From Paragonimus westermani (Eukaryota > Platyhelminthes > Trematoda > Plagiorchiida > Troglotrematidae), in NCBI GenBank assembly GCA_008508345.1, contig QNGE01000289.1, forward strand, positions 160,651-224,650: DNA of 64,000 nucleotides, given 5' to 3'. Within the stretch, counting starts at the first letter, position 1. Every line of letters starts with the position of its first letter. A program made the position numbers and the translations under genes. The notes below the pieces were generated by a model. The model ran no database searches and was not told the origin of the DNA. It saw only the letters and a program-made list of their open reading frames with translations. Positions 23,085 through 36,727 of the stretch are shown piece by piece.

Positions 23085-26000
23085 CGGTCTTGTCGCACTA
23101 TATTGTTTTGATTTCGAGTCTTGTGTTGGTGAACAGTTTACACCATGCTAACGCTGATCCACTTAGAGTGGAACACTTGGCTGAGTTGTTCGACGCTATT
23201 ACTTTTAGGATACAACCGCTCCGTATCCTACCTCAGATGCGGCACAAAACTAGTTCAGTCCTACCCCCATGGCTGTGGATACCTTCGAAACCACGATGAA
23301 CCACCCCAAACGATCCAAGATATCGGGTATTCGCCAGACAGTTCTTCCAGACTAGAATGTCGGTCTCAGCCAGTAAGTTTTCCCGACCAGGGCCTGGCCA
23401 CAGTGGTCATGTAGCGGCTCACGAGCTGTAAGTGGCGTCGGAGCAAGTACTCCTAAAGTGTCATGTGAGGAGTCAAAGCGCTTTCGTATACCGCTCCTGG
23501 TATACGAGACCTTCTTAAGTGTCACCTGAAACTGGAAGCAATCATTTGTCAACCTTCACGTCACGCCCAAGACTTGTTGGCAGCCAAGGCCCCTTAGGTC
23601 TAAGTTGACCATTTTGTGCAGTCTATCCCCCAAGGGCATATGCTTGGCAAACTCTGTATCACTAGATGTTCACTTCCCAGGACGATATCCACCCTGCACT
23701 AGCAGTACGGGGATTTTGTACACAACAGATGTAGCTTTCACAATTGTTTCGACTGATAACAAGAGGCCATCTCCATCTTAGTTCCCTATATGAGCTGAAA
23801 ATGTTGAGTTCATAGAATCCCGCCAGTGGTCAGCAGTATCTATCTTGTAGTTGGCTCTTTTCCGTCCGCACTGTCAGAACTACGTCGCAGTTATCGTTCG
23901 AATGAAATGGGATAGCTACCACCTTTACTAGATTTTCGTAATTCTTGACTAATGGAGCCAATTTTAACGACGTGCCATACTTAACTCAAGCATTACTTGA
24001 ATTTTTCCTTCCAAAAACCTCAGTCCAGCATCCATGCGGTTCGCACAATTGTGCATCCGGAGTGTAGCACGAACATCGCTCCCGAAGATTTACCCGAGAG
24101 CTGTTCTAACGGCCTGTGGTTTGTTTTTGGTTCCTATTGTTCATTCTAAAACGCAACGAATTTCGGAAACATCGCACCCAATAGGGACCCTTACGCCTTC
24201 GTCTGAAATACCAGGGAAGTCAAGCCCTGCTGATTGAGCTCACTGCCGCGATTCCATTGGTGATGGTCTCTTGGCCTGCATAACGAGCAATTCATGAATG
24301 ATACTGGCCGACTCTACAGGAGTTGTGCTGTTCATTTCCAAATATTAAATCTCAAATGCCACTCGGCAGTATGGCATCATGTAAGTGGACTCATAGTGCA
24401 AATCAAGAGCCGGCAGGGGTTTTTTGGAAAGTCGAGCTTGCGACCTGCTCTTTCCCCCACTAACCGGTATTAGAACCATGGTCACGAATGCATACGTCTC
24501 TACGGAGCACGTTTGGATTGCTAGCCGAACATGTTCAAAGCTTGTGAGAACAGCCCATAGACTAGTAAAACTTACAATTCATTTGCCTCGGAATCAACTG
24601 GTAACAGATCGTCATGCATGAGACTAAAACGATACCCAACTTAGCTAGATATCAGACACTTGGCATAACTTATTCGTCACTTGACCACTTGACTGGCATT
24701 CAAACAAATGAAACACTATCTATCGAATCTGGATATTCCATCGTTGTTCCAACAAGTGAGCAACGCATTTTTACAGCCGGGGACAAGGGACAAGCTGGCC
24801 ACTCAAGTTGATGGTCGATAAGTTGACATAGCATCCGAAGCTCGTGGTGTGAGTCGTGTTCAGAGTGCTAGGAGCAACAGACGCCGGATAAGCCAACCTG
24901 ACCAGTTGGCCGTATACGTTACTGGCTACAAATAATATCTTTTCGTTGAAAAATAGTAATACAATTGGAACCAAAATTAGTGACCTGGGTAAATCTCCCA
25001 GTGTCCCGACAGCGTTACGCACCCAACTGGACTGTATTGGTAATTGAGATATCCTGCCTGATTAGGTTTCATTGGGGCAACTTCTCGTTTGGGATATTCG
25101 TGGGCATCCAGTAATCTTTGCCATAACTCCAGCCTTCTCTCACGCAGCTTATGGTCCTCTTCTGCAAGTATTGTTTCTTGTTACCTTGATTGTGCTTCAA
25201 AGACCAACAAAGTGGAAAATTCTGGCGGCACACGAAATTCGTAAATCCCGTTCACCTCCTACAACGGCCCTTTTATTGGGTGAGATGGGTACATAGCCTT
25301 CAAAGTCTCGAACATACCGTGAGCATAAGCCAAAATATCATCAGCCTCAGCCTGGTCCTTAGAAACGTGAGAATCTGGAAATATTGCCATGGGTAAAATA
25401 GTCAAAAACATCACGGAACAGGTGACTGTTCAACTGTACGGGATTTGGAATCGGTGAGTGACAGGGAATAGTATCACACGTTCTATCAACAGCCGCATTC
25501 TCAACAGATGAAGACCTATTCGAAAAACGACAATTTCTTGTACATTTTCTGACTCCTGTTTGACAAATTAACCCCTACCGCGCGCCGTGAACAATTTATC
25601 ACTCCAACACGTCTCTTGGCATGTTTCTATCACTCACTTTTACTAGAACTTACCTTTTTCAGCCTGCTCTAATTCTATGCAGTATGGACCGCCCAAACAT
25701 ATGTAAAGTGTTGAATTCCACTCTAGAAAAGTGTGACATATACTGAAAACTCAGATTATCCTTCAACTATTACATTGGTTGCACGGGCGACAGTATTCAT
25801 GCCACAACGTGATCTTCATCCACTAGTTCAGCTCCGACAGAAAAGTGCTTTGCAAAATACCAGAACTCCTACTGTAACGAGTTTAGTTGTGCAGAAACAG
25901 GGCCCACCAGCAACGGTGTATAATCATTGGTGGAAAGTTGGGTAATTACAACCATCGTGAAAAGTTTCCCATGAACTTCGTTTGTCTCCGTATTCCACTT

Positions 26001-26286
26001 TAGGAATTTCTGAGCCCCTTATGTGTCACTGAAATCCTTCGCTTGTATGCTGAGAAACGGTGTACAGAAGAGTGAAGTTTTTGGCATGGTCGGGGTGTTG
26101 TTGGCTGAGGTTGACATTTTTAAAGTGACACGGGGGTACATTCTGCTCTGTTAGTCAAAAATCTTGTTGATCATGCGTTTGGAACCTCACAGGGTCACTG
26201 TTAATCCCAAACGTCTAGTAGCTTTCCCAGCTGCACATAGACTACTGGTAACGCCTTTCGATAGCCCTGATTTGAACTAGTGGTAC
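23085..26286. other. Unassigned sequence, 3.2 kb
   Basis: Frames of 60-89 codons occur on both strands, none with a known motif. Composition is even, with no tandem repeats. I see no match to the other repeats of this window. It may be unique intergenic or intronic DNA, or an element too old to recognise. Confidence 0.4.
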
Positions 26287-26880
26287 TTGCAATGCACCGC
26301 GCGTCTTCAAATTCTCAGGCCGCTGATCAGCCGAGTCGGACCCAAAGAAGATAATTCCAGAGATAGGGATCTGGCAAGAAAGTGGCTCGATCGGGAGAGA
26401 AAAATATGCGAACAACTAAGGGAAGGAAATTATCAACAAACATCGATACTGAATCCACCGAACACACAAGCTCTGAGACCACCGATTCACGTAAACACAC
26501 CAAATGCAACGACCGCGTGACGCCGGAGCGGCGGAGTGTAAGTAAACCTGGGGTACATATAAACAAAGGTCCAGCAGTGAAGATTAAGGGTAAACAAACT
26601 GTGCGACCACAAGCTCTGACAAGTAAGGGATATCAAACTTAAGTAACACGTCGACATTAACGTTTGTGAGAGAAATGATTTGTGGTATGCATTGTTCAAC
26701 CGCTCGTTCGTGTACTTGCGAGATGGGCTCGCGGAAAACAAGAAGATTTCTGGTGTGAACAAAAGAATCAACGAGTTGGAATAAATAGAGTTCGGAAGCG
26801 TAGCCACTGACTTTCTTCTAAACACATGGCAGCTGTCAAACACTATGCTCACGCAGCTACTTCAACATCTACAACTGTAA
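26287..26880 (+). repeat. Dispersed repeat R3, copy 1
   Basis: Aligns at moderate identity with 46440-46975 and, in its last third, with 48228-48390. Shared words include GAGTCGGACCCAAA, CATCGATACTGAATCCACC (CTCGATATTGAATCCACC), ACCAAATGCAAC and GGGGTACATATAAACAA. A plus frame of 86 codons (26382-26642) is lysine- and threonine-rich, but its counterpart is broken, so coding is doubtful. Class unknown. Confidence 0.6.
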
Positions 26881-27369
26881 ACACAAACAAGTAACGTGCA
26901 TAGGATCTTTTTCAGAACAATTGCTTAGAGATGGGTTAATAAAGTATTTTTCACGGAAGGCTAATTTTTGACGTAGTGGATGGCTATCTGTTCTGTATCT
27001 TACTGACTAGTTACTTCAGGGTAGCTTTGCGTCTGGTAGCAATTTCTTTGTTTGTTCTCTCCATTCCGTTCTTGCTCACTGGTATATTTTTGCGATGCAC
27101 TATCTATTCTTAAATTTCGCGTGTTAATTAGAGTCTTTCCTTCCAGCTTGTGCAGTGTAAGTGGTAGTTACCGGAGGCAGAAATGCTTATGCTCGACGTT
27201 TGAAATAGGAATCAAGACGTCTGGGATAGAAATAAACATAGCAGGAGGCTCACGTTTAAACGTCGTCATTATACATTCATTCAAGATGTGAAAAAACACT
27301 TCTCTTTCATCGACGTACTCATCATTTCGATATTGATTTTAGCGTGTACGAAGTTTGAATGGACGATAT
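26881..27369. other. Unassigned sequence
   Basis: No gene, known motif or repeat recognised. Confidence 0.4.
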
Positions 27370-27656
27370 TTTAACGCGCAGTCAAAACTAGCGGGCGAAA
27401 ACCTGGTACATTTGAATTGCGTAACAGAGCGTGCTGCTGTGTTGCCAGTGCCTTTTTAGTTCACGTTTGTGCAACTCGTGTGCATGGCTTAATGGGCCAT
27501 TGGCTCATGGTTGTTCGTGTTACCTGCTTTCACAGGACTGCTGTTGGTACCCATAGTTGAAAAGGACTCTGTCCATCCGTGTGCCCACATTACCCTGAGG
27601 TTGGTCCGTGAGCGCTGCGGACAGTGGTAGCACAAACAGCCTGCTTGTGTGCTACG
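27370..27656 (+). repeat. Diverged solo LTR of the TGTAAC family
   Basis: Aligns along its length with the LTRs at 51040-51325. Shared landmarks: TTTAACGCGCA at the start, GCGTGCTGCTGTGTTG, CTCGTGTGCATGGCTTA, GGGCC.TTGGCTCATG, and GAGGTTGGTCCG near the end. No internal region follows, so it is a solo LTR left by recombination or an old truncated copy. End points are approximate and I saw no clear target duplication. Confidence 0.7.
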
Positions 27657-28879
27657 TTTTCGCGCTCATGTATGTCCGAAAACCATTACGAAGAGTTACT
27701 AGGGGGCCACCGGAAACCAATTCGTGGTTCCAATCAACGACATTTGGAGGCAATGAAAAGTAACGCTTCGAACCCAACCTTCGTGTATCGTGTTCGTATT
27801 AAGCTAGTTCGTCACTGCAGGCCGAAGTACGATTATTGATTGGGAGAAATAATGAAACGCCCCATCCTAATAAATGCGATCCCTCGAATTCGGTTTACAC
27901 AGTAACGACTTGCTTCAACAGTGCATGTAAGTAGCCAAACATGAGAGAAGTATATTACCAGCGTGCATTTCAGCTAGACGAGTCGGTTAGCCCTTGGTGA
28001 TGGAAATTATCCGTGTCTGGTATAATCTACCGCCGAAAGCCGATTGAATGGGACATCTTTGAATGCTTGATTGCATTTCGATGGTATGGGTGAAAGCTCC
28101 AAAAATAGTTGATTTACGTGACAGGGGTTATCACGGTCCGTGAAATATTTGTTTCAACCAACCGGTAACTGTTTCGTCCTTCAGTTGGCGGAGAGACCAG
28201 AAACATCAATGGTTGGTGTTGTGACGGTGTACGTGGATTTTGGTTGAAATTGCTTTTTGCATTTGACTGAAATTTAACCGTCTTGTGTTGGCAAATGATG
28301 ACATCACATATAAATGTGTTGCAGTGCGCGTTACTATACATTTGTCAGCTTATTGTAGAAAAGGTCATTGTTATGCTACTTTCACTTCAGATGATGGGTT
28401 ATTTACATAACTGCAAAGATGTGCTTCAGGATAGGAAATTGTTGAGCTCCAACGGATTTAGAAGTTGTTTGATACATACATTGAGGAGAACAGCGTTTTG
28501 TACGTTATTGGTCCAAGCAATACATCAAACACTATGCACCGGAAATACAAGTGTGTGGGTACTTCTGAGATTGCGTGGCAGATGGCGTTTTGTGAGAACA
28601 AAAATCATGGGTTCCGACGTGTTCGGTGAGTTGAGTTTACGTGCTTCCAGTTACGCAGTTCTCATGGTGCACGCTTCCAGTCACTTTTTTGCGTCTTCAA
28701 GATAAAATCCAGGTTGGTTGTCAGGTCACTTGCACTGGAGCATAACCACAGCATGGCCGCATTCATATGCCAGACGCATCCAACGATTCGTCGGCTCACT
28801 CCAAGTAAAGTCAGCGAATCCGGGTGTCTGTTCAGATATCTCATTCCAACTGCTGAGTTAGAGAAGCATGCTGGAGATG
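27657..28879. other. Unassigned sequence
   Basis: One plus frame of 140 codons (28283-28705, starting MCWQMMTSH) has no motif I recognise and may be chance. The rest holds nothing assignable. Confidence 0.35.
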
Positions 28880-29090
28880 TTAATGGTAGGTGTTGTGTAC
28901 GCGTCAAGGCCGCCTGTGTGCCTCACACTCGTGCCAAGGCTCAAGCTGTGTTCTGATTGGCCGCGCCTTCAACGGCCAACGACTCATTCGTCCACGCACT
29001 TAAATGTGAAAATACAGTAGGTACATCTGCTGAGTTACGTGATCTCTCTACTCTGGTTATTGCCCGTGGGGCTAACTACTGATGAGGCCA
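28880..29090 (+). repeat. Dispersed repeat R4, uninterrupted copy
   Basis: Aligns with 62620-62945. Shared words: GCTCAAG.TG.G.TCTGATT, CAACGACTCATTCGTCCA and CTGTTGTTATTG-like / GGTTATTGCCCGT. The other copy follows a BEL gag remnant, so this may be a piece of a BEL element. It provides the empty site for the deleted solo LTR at 62771. Confidence 0.6.
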
Positions 29091-30667
29091 GAAGGGAGAT
29101 ACAACGCCAGGTGTATAACGGTAAATGACATTAGTAACATCCGTTTTCGATTGAGTTCTTCTACGATACGTAAATGTGTTTGTGCGCATTGTTCCAGTAA
29201 AGTATTTGCCTCAAAATATGAATAATATCGTGTATAACGGCATACTGCGTGTCACTCGAGGGAATAATAGTAAGTACACACGCATGAGCTTCTCAAAGGA
29301 GCAGCAGATGCACTTGTCCGGACGTTTTCCCGATGTGGTAAACGTCAGTGCCACGCACGAAACTAACCGCTGAAAGTAAATTCGCTATCGATTCACTTTT
29401 GCGGTTGTAGTTTGAGGCTCTATTAATTTCCCGTCACAAACAAAGTGGGTTGTGGACGACCAGTGATGTGGGCCTATATTCGCGGTGGAAAACGGGCTTC
29501 CCCATCTCATTTTTCTGAAACCCTTCGCGAGGTAGTGGGGGATCACAAACCGGTTATGACTTCCGTGAGGGATGAGGTGAGGGCCCAACTGCGAGCAGCA
29601 CGAGTCCTTCTTTGGAGGGATATGATTTTGTGATATTTCCATGTTCGAGATGCCGCGAGGAAACACGCAGGTTGGCGAAGTCAACCTCATAATCATTCGG
29701 GCAAATTCACTTAGAGGCATATGTTTCTTCCATCACATGGCTACTTCGATGACTCACAGAAGTGTGCAAACACTTTTGTCCTTTCATGGCAAATGGTTCA
29801 ACCTTGATGTTGGAGTAATTTAATGGACTATTTGATGCGCATTCGGCTTTATTAGAAGACTACGTGTGTCTCCCACGTACAGTCACATGGTGATCACCTT
29901 AGAAGTAGATCAAACAGCCGTTTGGAGAATGCAACTGGGCGGCTGTGGAAGCGTTCTGTCGAAGAGGTCATTTAGTCACGGCTCTCAGCGTAATTCCGCC
30001 CCACAACCAGTGGTTAACGCATACCTTCAGACCTGCACGCAGAAGGGAGATTACTGCTACTGAGGCGGAGCCGAAAGCAAGGAGATTGCTCCAAACCTTC
30101 TGTAATATTGCAGGCGATGATATACAATTAAAAAGTTCATCCCAAACCTTCAATTTAATTTTTATCGCAGGTCGTGGCTTTGTGACTATGGGGTGCACGT
30201 AGGCTGACTTTTGAGCATAGACACCTACCTGCCAAACCAGACGGCTTTATGGAAGAGTCCACTTCTCCCTGTTTAACCGTTTTGCTTTCCGGTGAGCGTC
30301 CGAAGGTTCACTAACTGGGGGTTTATGCCACTTTGTCGAGTTGTGAAGGTCTTTGAAACTATACTGTCAAACCTGCTTAAGCCTAATTAGAGCAAGTAGT
30401 GAATGTGGCGAAAAGACGACGCCCACTAATTTCAAAATTATGGCTAAAAATCGTCGCTCACGGTGCCGCTACAAATTTCTGGCCCTTAGTACAACATGAG
30501 TTTTATTTCACAACCTCATATTTATGTTCACTCTAAGCAACTATATCACGGGTTTTAGATTGTTCAATTTAACGGAAAATGCTTTCTTACTTATATTATA
30601 CACATTCATCATCAACCCCCTGCTAACTGGACCGAATCACAAATTTAAGTTGTCTCATCCACGCATA
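29091..30667. other. Unassigned sequence
   Basis: Short frames only (up to 111 codons at 29385-29720, minus) without recognisable motifs. No repeat of the window maps here. Confidence 0.4.
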
Positions 30668-30895
30668 TGTAACAGGCAAGCCGGACGTTCCGGCTTCGTG
30701 TACCCGATACACTCGTAAACCCACCTTGAGCACCGTGAAGACACCGAGGGACAACGTTCCTTAGAAGTAACGGTTACAGCAATAGTCCTGTAAAACGAGA
30801 TAACAGGAACAAGAGTGAGCCAAAGGCCCAGTAAAAATTGCACACGACTTACTCAAACGGAAGCCAAAATGGTGTCGACAGGACGCTGCGTTACA
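30668..30895 (-). repeat. Solo LTR of the TGTAAC family, minus strand
   Basis: Read on the minus strand it begins TGTAACGCAGCG and ends TTGCCTGTTACA, giving the inverted TGTAAC/GTTACA ends of the 51 kb LTRs. Internal shared words: GAGTAAGTCGTGTGCA, TACTGGGCCTTTGGCTCA and TTGTTCCTGTT. Flanking four bases do not match, so the target duplication has decayed or the copy was rearranged. Confidence 0.75.
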
Positions 30896-32590
30896 CACCT
30901 CTTCACCAGATTATAGCGAGTTCTTACCGTCCTTGATAGACATTCCCCATAAGTGAAAACAAAACCATTCTTCGAAGCAAAAAGGACAGTTCACGCTTCC
31001 TAGAGTAGTCCGTCAACTACAACTCAGACGGTATTACAAACTCACATATGATAGGTCTATCAGCGTGGGCGTCTACCAGCTGCGCGTAATATTTAGCATC
31101 ATTCGCTAAAGTTGGCTTGGCTGCAGTTTTTGTTGCACACCTACTTGATTCCGACTTCCTGCAAAATCTCACCGAATCCCAATTCTCGATAGGAGTTGGG
31201 GTGGTTTATTCAAGCACCCACTATGTTCATGAAATTCGTTACATTCATTCTGTCTCGTCCATCCATCTACAGGCCGTGTGGTATGAGCTTTGGTAACGAC
31301 AAATTTTGAATAACTATGAGTCATCTTTGAATAAGTGCAAAGTCTCAAGCATATTTGCTCCCTATTGTCCATAGTTGTGGCAAACTGTCGTTTCATGTGA
31401 ACTCGTCGTAAATCTTCCAGCAGAGGAGAAATTCACTGTGTACTTGTTATCGCAAGAAACAGTTATTCTAGGGCTCGGAAAAATGTGATGTTTGACGCTG
31501 AAACTACTTCTCATTGCTGTCGTTCCATTACGTCGTTAAACCTAAGCTGCGCAATTGCACCCAAGAGATGAATGCTTGGTTTGCTTAGTTCCGGTGCAAT
31601 TAAACCACACCAAAAACTAGCTCTGGGGTTGGGCTAAGTTGAATGCCGCATTTCTGTATTTCCAGGACCACGCAGTTGACGTCACGGATTTGTCTGTTTA
31701 CGATGAATCCCAGCCCCACCTGTAGTTGTGAATATTCATTATTCGCAAGGAGAAATCAAAGACCATTGAGAACACTCTAAAATACAGTAGCTCACAGGAA
31801 AGCAACAGAGGAGAGAAAAGAAAATCACTGTCTTCTTCAACGTAAGTTGTAGAGATCTGTACAGCTTGATGAAGGACTTGTCATATTCTGACTCACGCCC
31901 TTATGTTTCTTACGAATCCTTGAGGAGGCTGCTGATTTCACATGTGCAACATGTACATTCTTAGGCGGCTGAACGAGCTAAGTTTCATGCATTCGTGAAG
32001 AGAGAAACTCAGAATACCTCAACGTTCATCATCGAAGTCCAGAGTTAAGCAGCTTGGTGCAATTTCGAAGAACGATCTCCAACCCAACTTCATGATAGTA
32101 TGATCGCTGGAGCAAAAGTACGCGGAAATTAACGGAAAATTTTTACTACTTTTGAGTTTTCGATTTTAGTCAGCTGGAACATTATGCAAACAGTATCAGC
32201 ATGACAAGGTTGCAGTGAAAGGTGAACCGAGCATTTCACGTAACAGTGTGAAAAGACCGGAACGTCAACAAAGGCGTCGGTCTGGAAGTGCAGCTGTTAT
32301 TAATATACCAGCACCCGACTCAAATGTTTTTTGATGATTGCAGAAGACTGAAAGGTTTCTTCGTTTAAACCATGTCTATTTCCCACAATGATTTAACCGG
32401 AAAACCGTATAATGGACAACGACGTTTAGTGTAAGTGAACTTGGAGAATGAGCTGTAGGTGAAAGACGACAACCAACTGACAGGTGACCGGAGATTAATT
32501 TCACGACTTCGGACGGTCAAGCAAAAAAGAGAGTGCGGACACAGTCAAGCGGTATCAATAATGCCGACAATAAAAAGCAAGCCGTTTGCA
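30896..32590. other. Unassigned, possibly decayed gypsy leader
   Basis: No frame above 75 codons. The plus-strand gypsy remnant that starts to be readable near 32.6 kb suggests the end of this stretch could be its LTR or gag start, but I could not show that. Confidence 0.35.
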
Positions 32591-32599
32591 GAACGTGGG

Positions 32600-34330
32600 A
32601 AAACAAGAGGGTCAATACCCGGCATATGAGCTGTAAATCCTTTTGCAGAAGGTGTCTTTGATTAGGTTATCGGGTTCATAACGTAGAGTATCACGAGTCT
32701 GATAAAATCTTACAAAGTGTATGATAAAAATGATCAAAATACGTTGTCACAAAAGATGAGTTGTAACAGCAAGGAATGCATGCGAAAGATGTGCGTACAA
32801 ACAATGGGGACATACCAGTGGAAAATAGAACGACTCACTTAAAAGCCGGAGTTATTTTAACTGAACAGGTCATCATCCAAGAGAAGGACAACGCCAGGAA
32901 GCAGGTTTGGATGACGACCGATTGATAATCCTACACGCGACGTGGGATGAAAAACAGAGCGCCAATGGATCAGCTTGTACGCGAAACTAAGAAAGGTTTC
33001 ATCCGGAAATTACTTCAATTGCCCAAAAATCTACGAAAAGATGGAGGTCAGAGATGGTGTACGGTACGTTTGTTCCTGATGGCGATAACATTTAAAAAAT
33101 TGATGGCGATGTTATCAAACAAGTGTAGGGATGAAGTTACTGGAACGATGTATACGAAATTATGCAAAAGTTCATTCTGAACTACGGACATTACACGTCC
33201 AACTGTGACGATGATATTTTTAGTCCTGCCTGTCAATTACTGTTGATTCTGGGAGACAAACTAGATGAGCCCGTCTAGTTAAAAAATAAATTGAGCACAT
33301 TTATTGTGGACACCGGCAGCGTTGAATCATTTATCCCTGTTGATTTTGTGAAGAAGCTGGAAACAGTAACCAGAGGATGCACCGGAATTTCCTCGAAGGG
33401 CAGCACATGACAAGCTTCGCCAATTTTTGGTTATTGTCACATCGCATTGCCCAACTTCCGGTGCTGCGGCAAGTCTTCACTTTCTGGTTATTGATCTTGG
33501 TCCATCGAACGTTGTTTAAAATAATTTGGAGATTTTAAAAATCTTTGGTTCATTGTTCTCAGACACAGGTAGATCACATTACTTCTTCAGTGTTGGAGAA
33601 CTTCTGGCGATGGGCCTATCGGACCACTTCCGCTGGGAAGCAACGACGATTTGATCGTCATGGAGATACAAACCATCTGTTCCGGGCCACATGAATACGT
33701 TGGAAAAACAGTCGATCAACTTTTAGATGAATAAATGTCAACACCTCTGTATTCTTCGACATAGGCTGCACCCAATGCGACTTCGCTTAAGAATGACGGA
33801 GAAACGCACTGCATTTGCGATGATTACAGTTCACGCTTAACAGATTATTTTTCCAGAGTATTTCTGCCATTATTGATCCCGAAGTCATTGTACATAAAAT
33901 TCACTGCCAGAACTATTTGTCACAGCTCGATTTAACGGACGCCATTACACAGATTCCACTTGACGAGGCCTCCAGTGCTGTGACAGACGGCAGCACTACT
34001 TTCGGATTGTTTCGGTCTATTTTTCTTTCCTCAAGTATCAAAGTATCACCTGATACAGTTTGAAATGTTATGAACACCATTACTGTCAATTGAGGGAGTG
34101 TTCCCATCTACCAGGAGGGTTTTGTTGTGCTTGGACCAACCATGCTCATTCATGGTGAGCAATCGCACGTTCTAGTTGAACGATTTTGTTCCTGAAAAGT
34201 TGTTAGTAACCCTCGCAGATGCAATTTCAGTAGGTTCAAGCTCTGGTGTTTAGGATCTTCAAAATAATTTTGCTTTGACTGATTTACATGAACGGATTCT
34301 TCGAATTCTGTCGGAGTTTCTTTTTTTCCC
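32600..34330 (+). pseudogene. Ty3/gypsy element A: gag end, protease, RT, decayed
   Basis: Plus strand, many frameshifts. Recognisable pieces in order: a knuckle-like stretch near 32645-32700 (GYRVHNVEYHESDKILQ); the protease loop STFIVDTGSVESFIP at 33295-33345 with DTG intact; RT pieces at 33785-33970 (LKNDGETHCICDDYSS and NYLSQLDLTDAITQIPLDEAS, including motif A Asp); and a degraded motif C region at about 34108-34150 (PIYQEGFVVLGPTM) where the expected YxDD reads YQEG. It stops being readable near 34330, just before the inverted repeat at 34410. Arrangement fits K02A2.6-like gypsy elements. Confidence 0.75.
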
Positions 34331-34409
34331 ACCCAGTAGTACGTACGTTCTTTTCAAAGTTAACAGCAACACTGATAACTGGTGCATTCCTGACAAGAAT
34401 TGAAGCTTG

Positions 34410-34735
34410 TAGTAGAAAAGCGTGTATGCGTTCGACTCTCGTTCAGCAAAATTTATCTCCCTCCCTGAAGAGCAGTCGAAACGTAGTCACGACAGGCATC
34501 GAAATAAGCGAACGCGGTAGGATTCGGAAACAACGTGTATATTTTCAGCAATGTTAGGAAACATGATGACCAGTTAGATCTAGCCTAGTCCGGGAGCAAC
34601 GGCATTAACCAAGGGAATAAAGAAGAGAAGCTCGAGGTGAGCTCCAGCCCATTCGGCGGCACTCGAAAACGGGCCAGGCGAGAGGTGCATAGAAAATTCG
34701 GCCGCGCTAAACAACGTTCCAAAAGGTGTAGGTTG
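34410..34735 (-). repeat. Dispersed repeat, copy 2 (inverted relative to 2595-2923)
   Basis: Reverse-complement partner of 2595-2923 (see there). It lies between the broken RT of gypsy element A and the left edge of the 3.2 kb duplication at 34743, so it probably inserted into that element. The copies are 31.5 kb apart. Confidence 0.7.
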
Positions 34736-35566
34736 TGGTCAGATCACCTCGGACGTCTCCAAAATTCTAGACTCCGCGCGACGTTAGAGTTGCTTTGCCA
34801 GCATCCCCGCGCCGGTTCACATTACCTTGTGAATGTAAATTTACTGCAAACCAATAGTATCAAAGTTTGTGTGCCGGCATATGTATCGCAGTTTTTCCCG
34901 TAGTTGTATAATGAATCCGCACCATCTCTAATGCTGTAGGTTACATTCACTAGGATAACAATGTTGAGCTATTACGGTTAGAAACGCCGTCTAACCAGTC
35001 TAACGCTTGTTTGAATTCTGAAGGTCAACTGAAATTTTCCGTCTACGCACTCTTCCTCTCTGACGGCTGCTGTGCGGTTGTGCTCAAGATGCTCTCACGA
35101 CCAGCTCCCTAGCACCCCTTAATTGTTAGGTTGAAGTCTGTTGTGAACGGTGAGTGAATCAATAACTAACGTTTGTTTGCAGATTCACCGTCTTCTCCCC
35201 GCGAATTCCGATTCACGGTAGCATAAGGTTGAGAAAACTTTGGGCATACGAATTCAGGAACCAGCACAACAAGTTGTACAAACAAGTTTGCGTACAGAAC
35301 AGTCAAGTGATTAAAGACGTTTGTAGCCGGGATTCTTAGCGGAGCAATAAGATTTGTGCTAGCCACAATGTGGCCAAGAACAAGAGTGTTATCAAGTTAT
35401 TCGCAATTCTATAAGCCCTATAAGGGGAGAACCTCGATAAATGCAGGAACAGAAAAAAAATCGACGTTTCACTGGGCGATCACCATGTTTCACAATCATT
35501 TGGTCGAAGATTCTGTGGTGAAAATCGCGATTCCCTTGGCCGAACAGCTACCTATCATGGCAACGG

Positions 35567-36349
35567 GTGCATGCAAACTATTGCGGACCACTGACTGGTA
35601 ACTATCACATTTTGGTGTTGATTGAATCATTATCACGGTGGCCAGACGTATTTATTACAACCTCACCTTTCACGGCTTTTACCATAAAAGCGTTCCGCAA
35701 ATGTTTCAGTCGTGAAGGCATTCCGCAGGTCCCGGTGACAGACAGCGGGTCACACTTTTGTTCCGCTGAAATAAATGAAACAGGGGCTTCACAGCATCGG
35801 GTGTCGTCACTTGCGAACGGCGCCTTGGCATCCATGTCCGAACAGGTCCGCAGAAAATCTTGTAAAACGCCCGAAAGTGCCGTGAGTTTTACTGATGCTA
35901 AAACATTTGCTCCACTGGATGTGTTTCTCGATACCTTTCTGCTTCATTACAGAAACGCAGTCCATTGCACAACGAAGGAGAGCCCAGCGGTGCTGTTTAA
36001 TTCAAGACGACTAAGAGCATCACTTCAGTGTGTATATTCAACGGATGTGATATATTTTCTTGGAAACGATTTGCGACCTGCCAAACGATTGATCACTCGC
36101 CAGCTAAGCAACACAATGGTAGAAATTACTGTCCTGCACGATGCCACCGATCATCGGGGACACAGTGACCAAACCAGGTTTGGAAGCACTGAAAAAGTGG
36201 CCATGGAGGAAGCAGAACACCATGTACTGCAAGAGTTCGATGCTCCGAGGAAATCAGAACGATTGGCAAATATGAATGCGGAGGCATCTAGAAGAGGGGA
36301 AAGCTGTGGCGGAAATCACGATTCTCCGATTATCCAAACCCCGACATAA
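35567..36349 (+). pseudogene. Ty3/gypsy integrase core and C-terminus, left copy
   Basis: 260 codons. Core reading: HANYCGPLTGNYHILVLIE then SLSRWPDVFITT, FRKCFSREGIPQVPVTDSGSHF with the second catalytic Asp, and SMSEQV in place of the usual ERxVQ segment with a Glu. The first catalytic position, normally D in xxDYCGP, is Asn (AAC), so the enzyme is expected to be inactive. Then LDVFLDTFLLHYRNAVHCTTKESPAVLFN, a typical integrase region, and a tail with APRKSERLAN. It may belong to element A, whose RT lies upstream. Ends at a TAA (36347). Confidence 0.82.
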
Positions 36350-36727
36350 CAGAAGGTCTGACAGAGGGACAATCCAAATATCGCGTTAATGATACAACAT
36401 CAGGATTGGACGAACAGTATCAGTGTTGTGCTTTCCGTTATTCGCCAATTCATCTGTTCAGTATTCCACCAATTAACATACAGTTTATGATGTTGCATAT
36501 GTTAATGAGATCAGCCAATGACAGGCAGTGGTTTCTTTAATACTGCTGTACATCCGTAAATTCGGCGTCTCCATTCATGAATAACTATTGCTCACTGCTT
36601 CCAGTACCGGGTCATCTTATTGCTCACGTGGGAGGTTTCAATTCAAGTGCGAGTCCTAGGGCTATTTAAGTCTTTACTTATTGGTATCGCAGTTTCACTA
36701 CAATCACCGATAATAAATCCATCCACC

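Noticed and set aside
28283..28705. 140-codon plus frame as a possible host gene
   Set aside because: No recognisable domain, no splice or neighbour support; a frame of this length can occur by chance in this composition.
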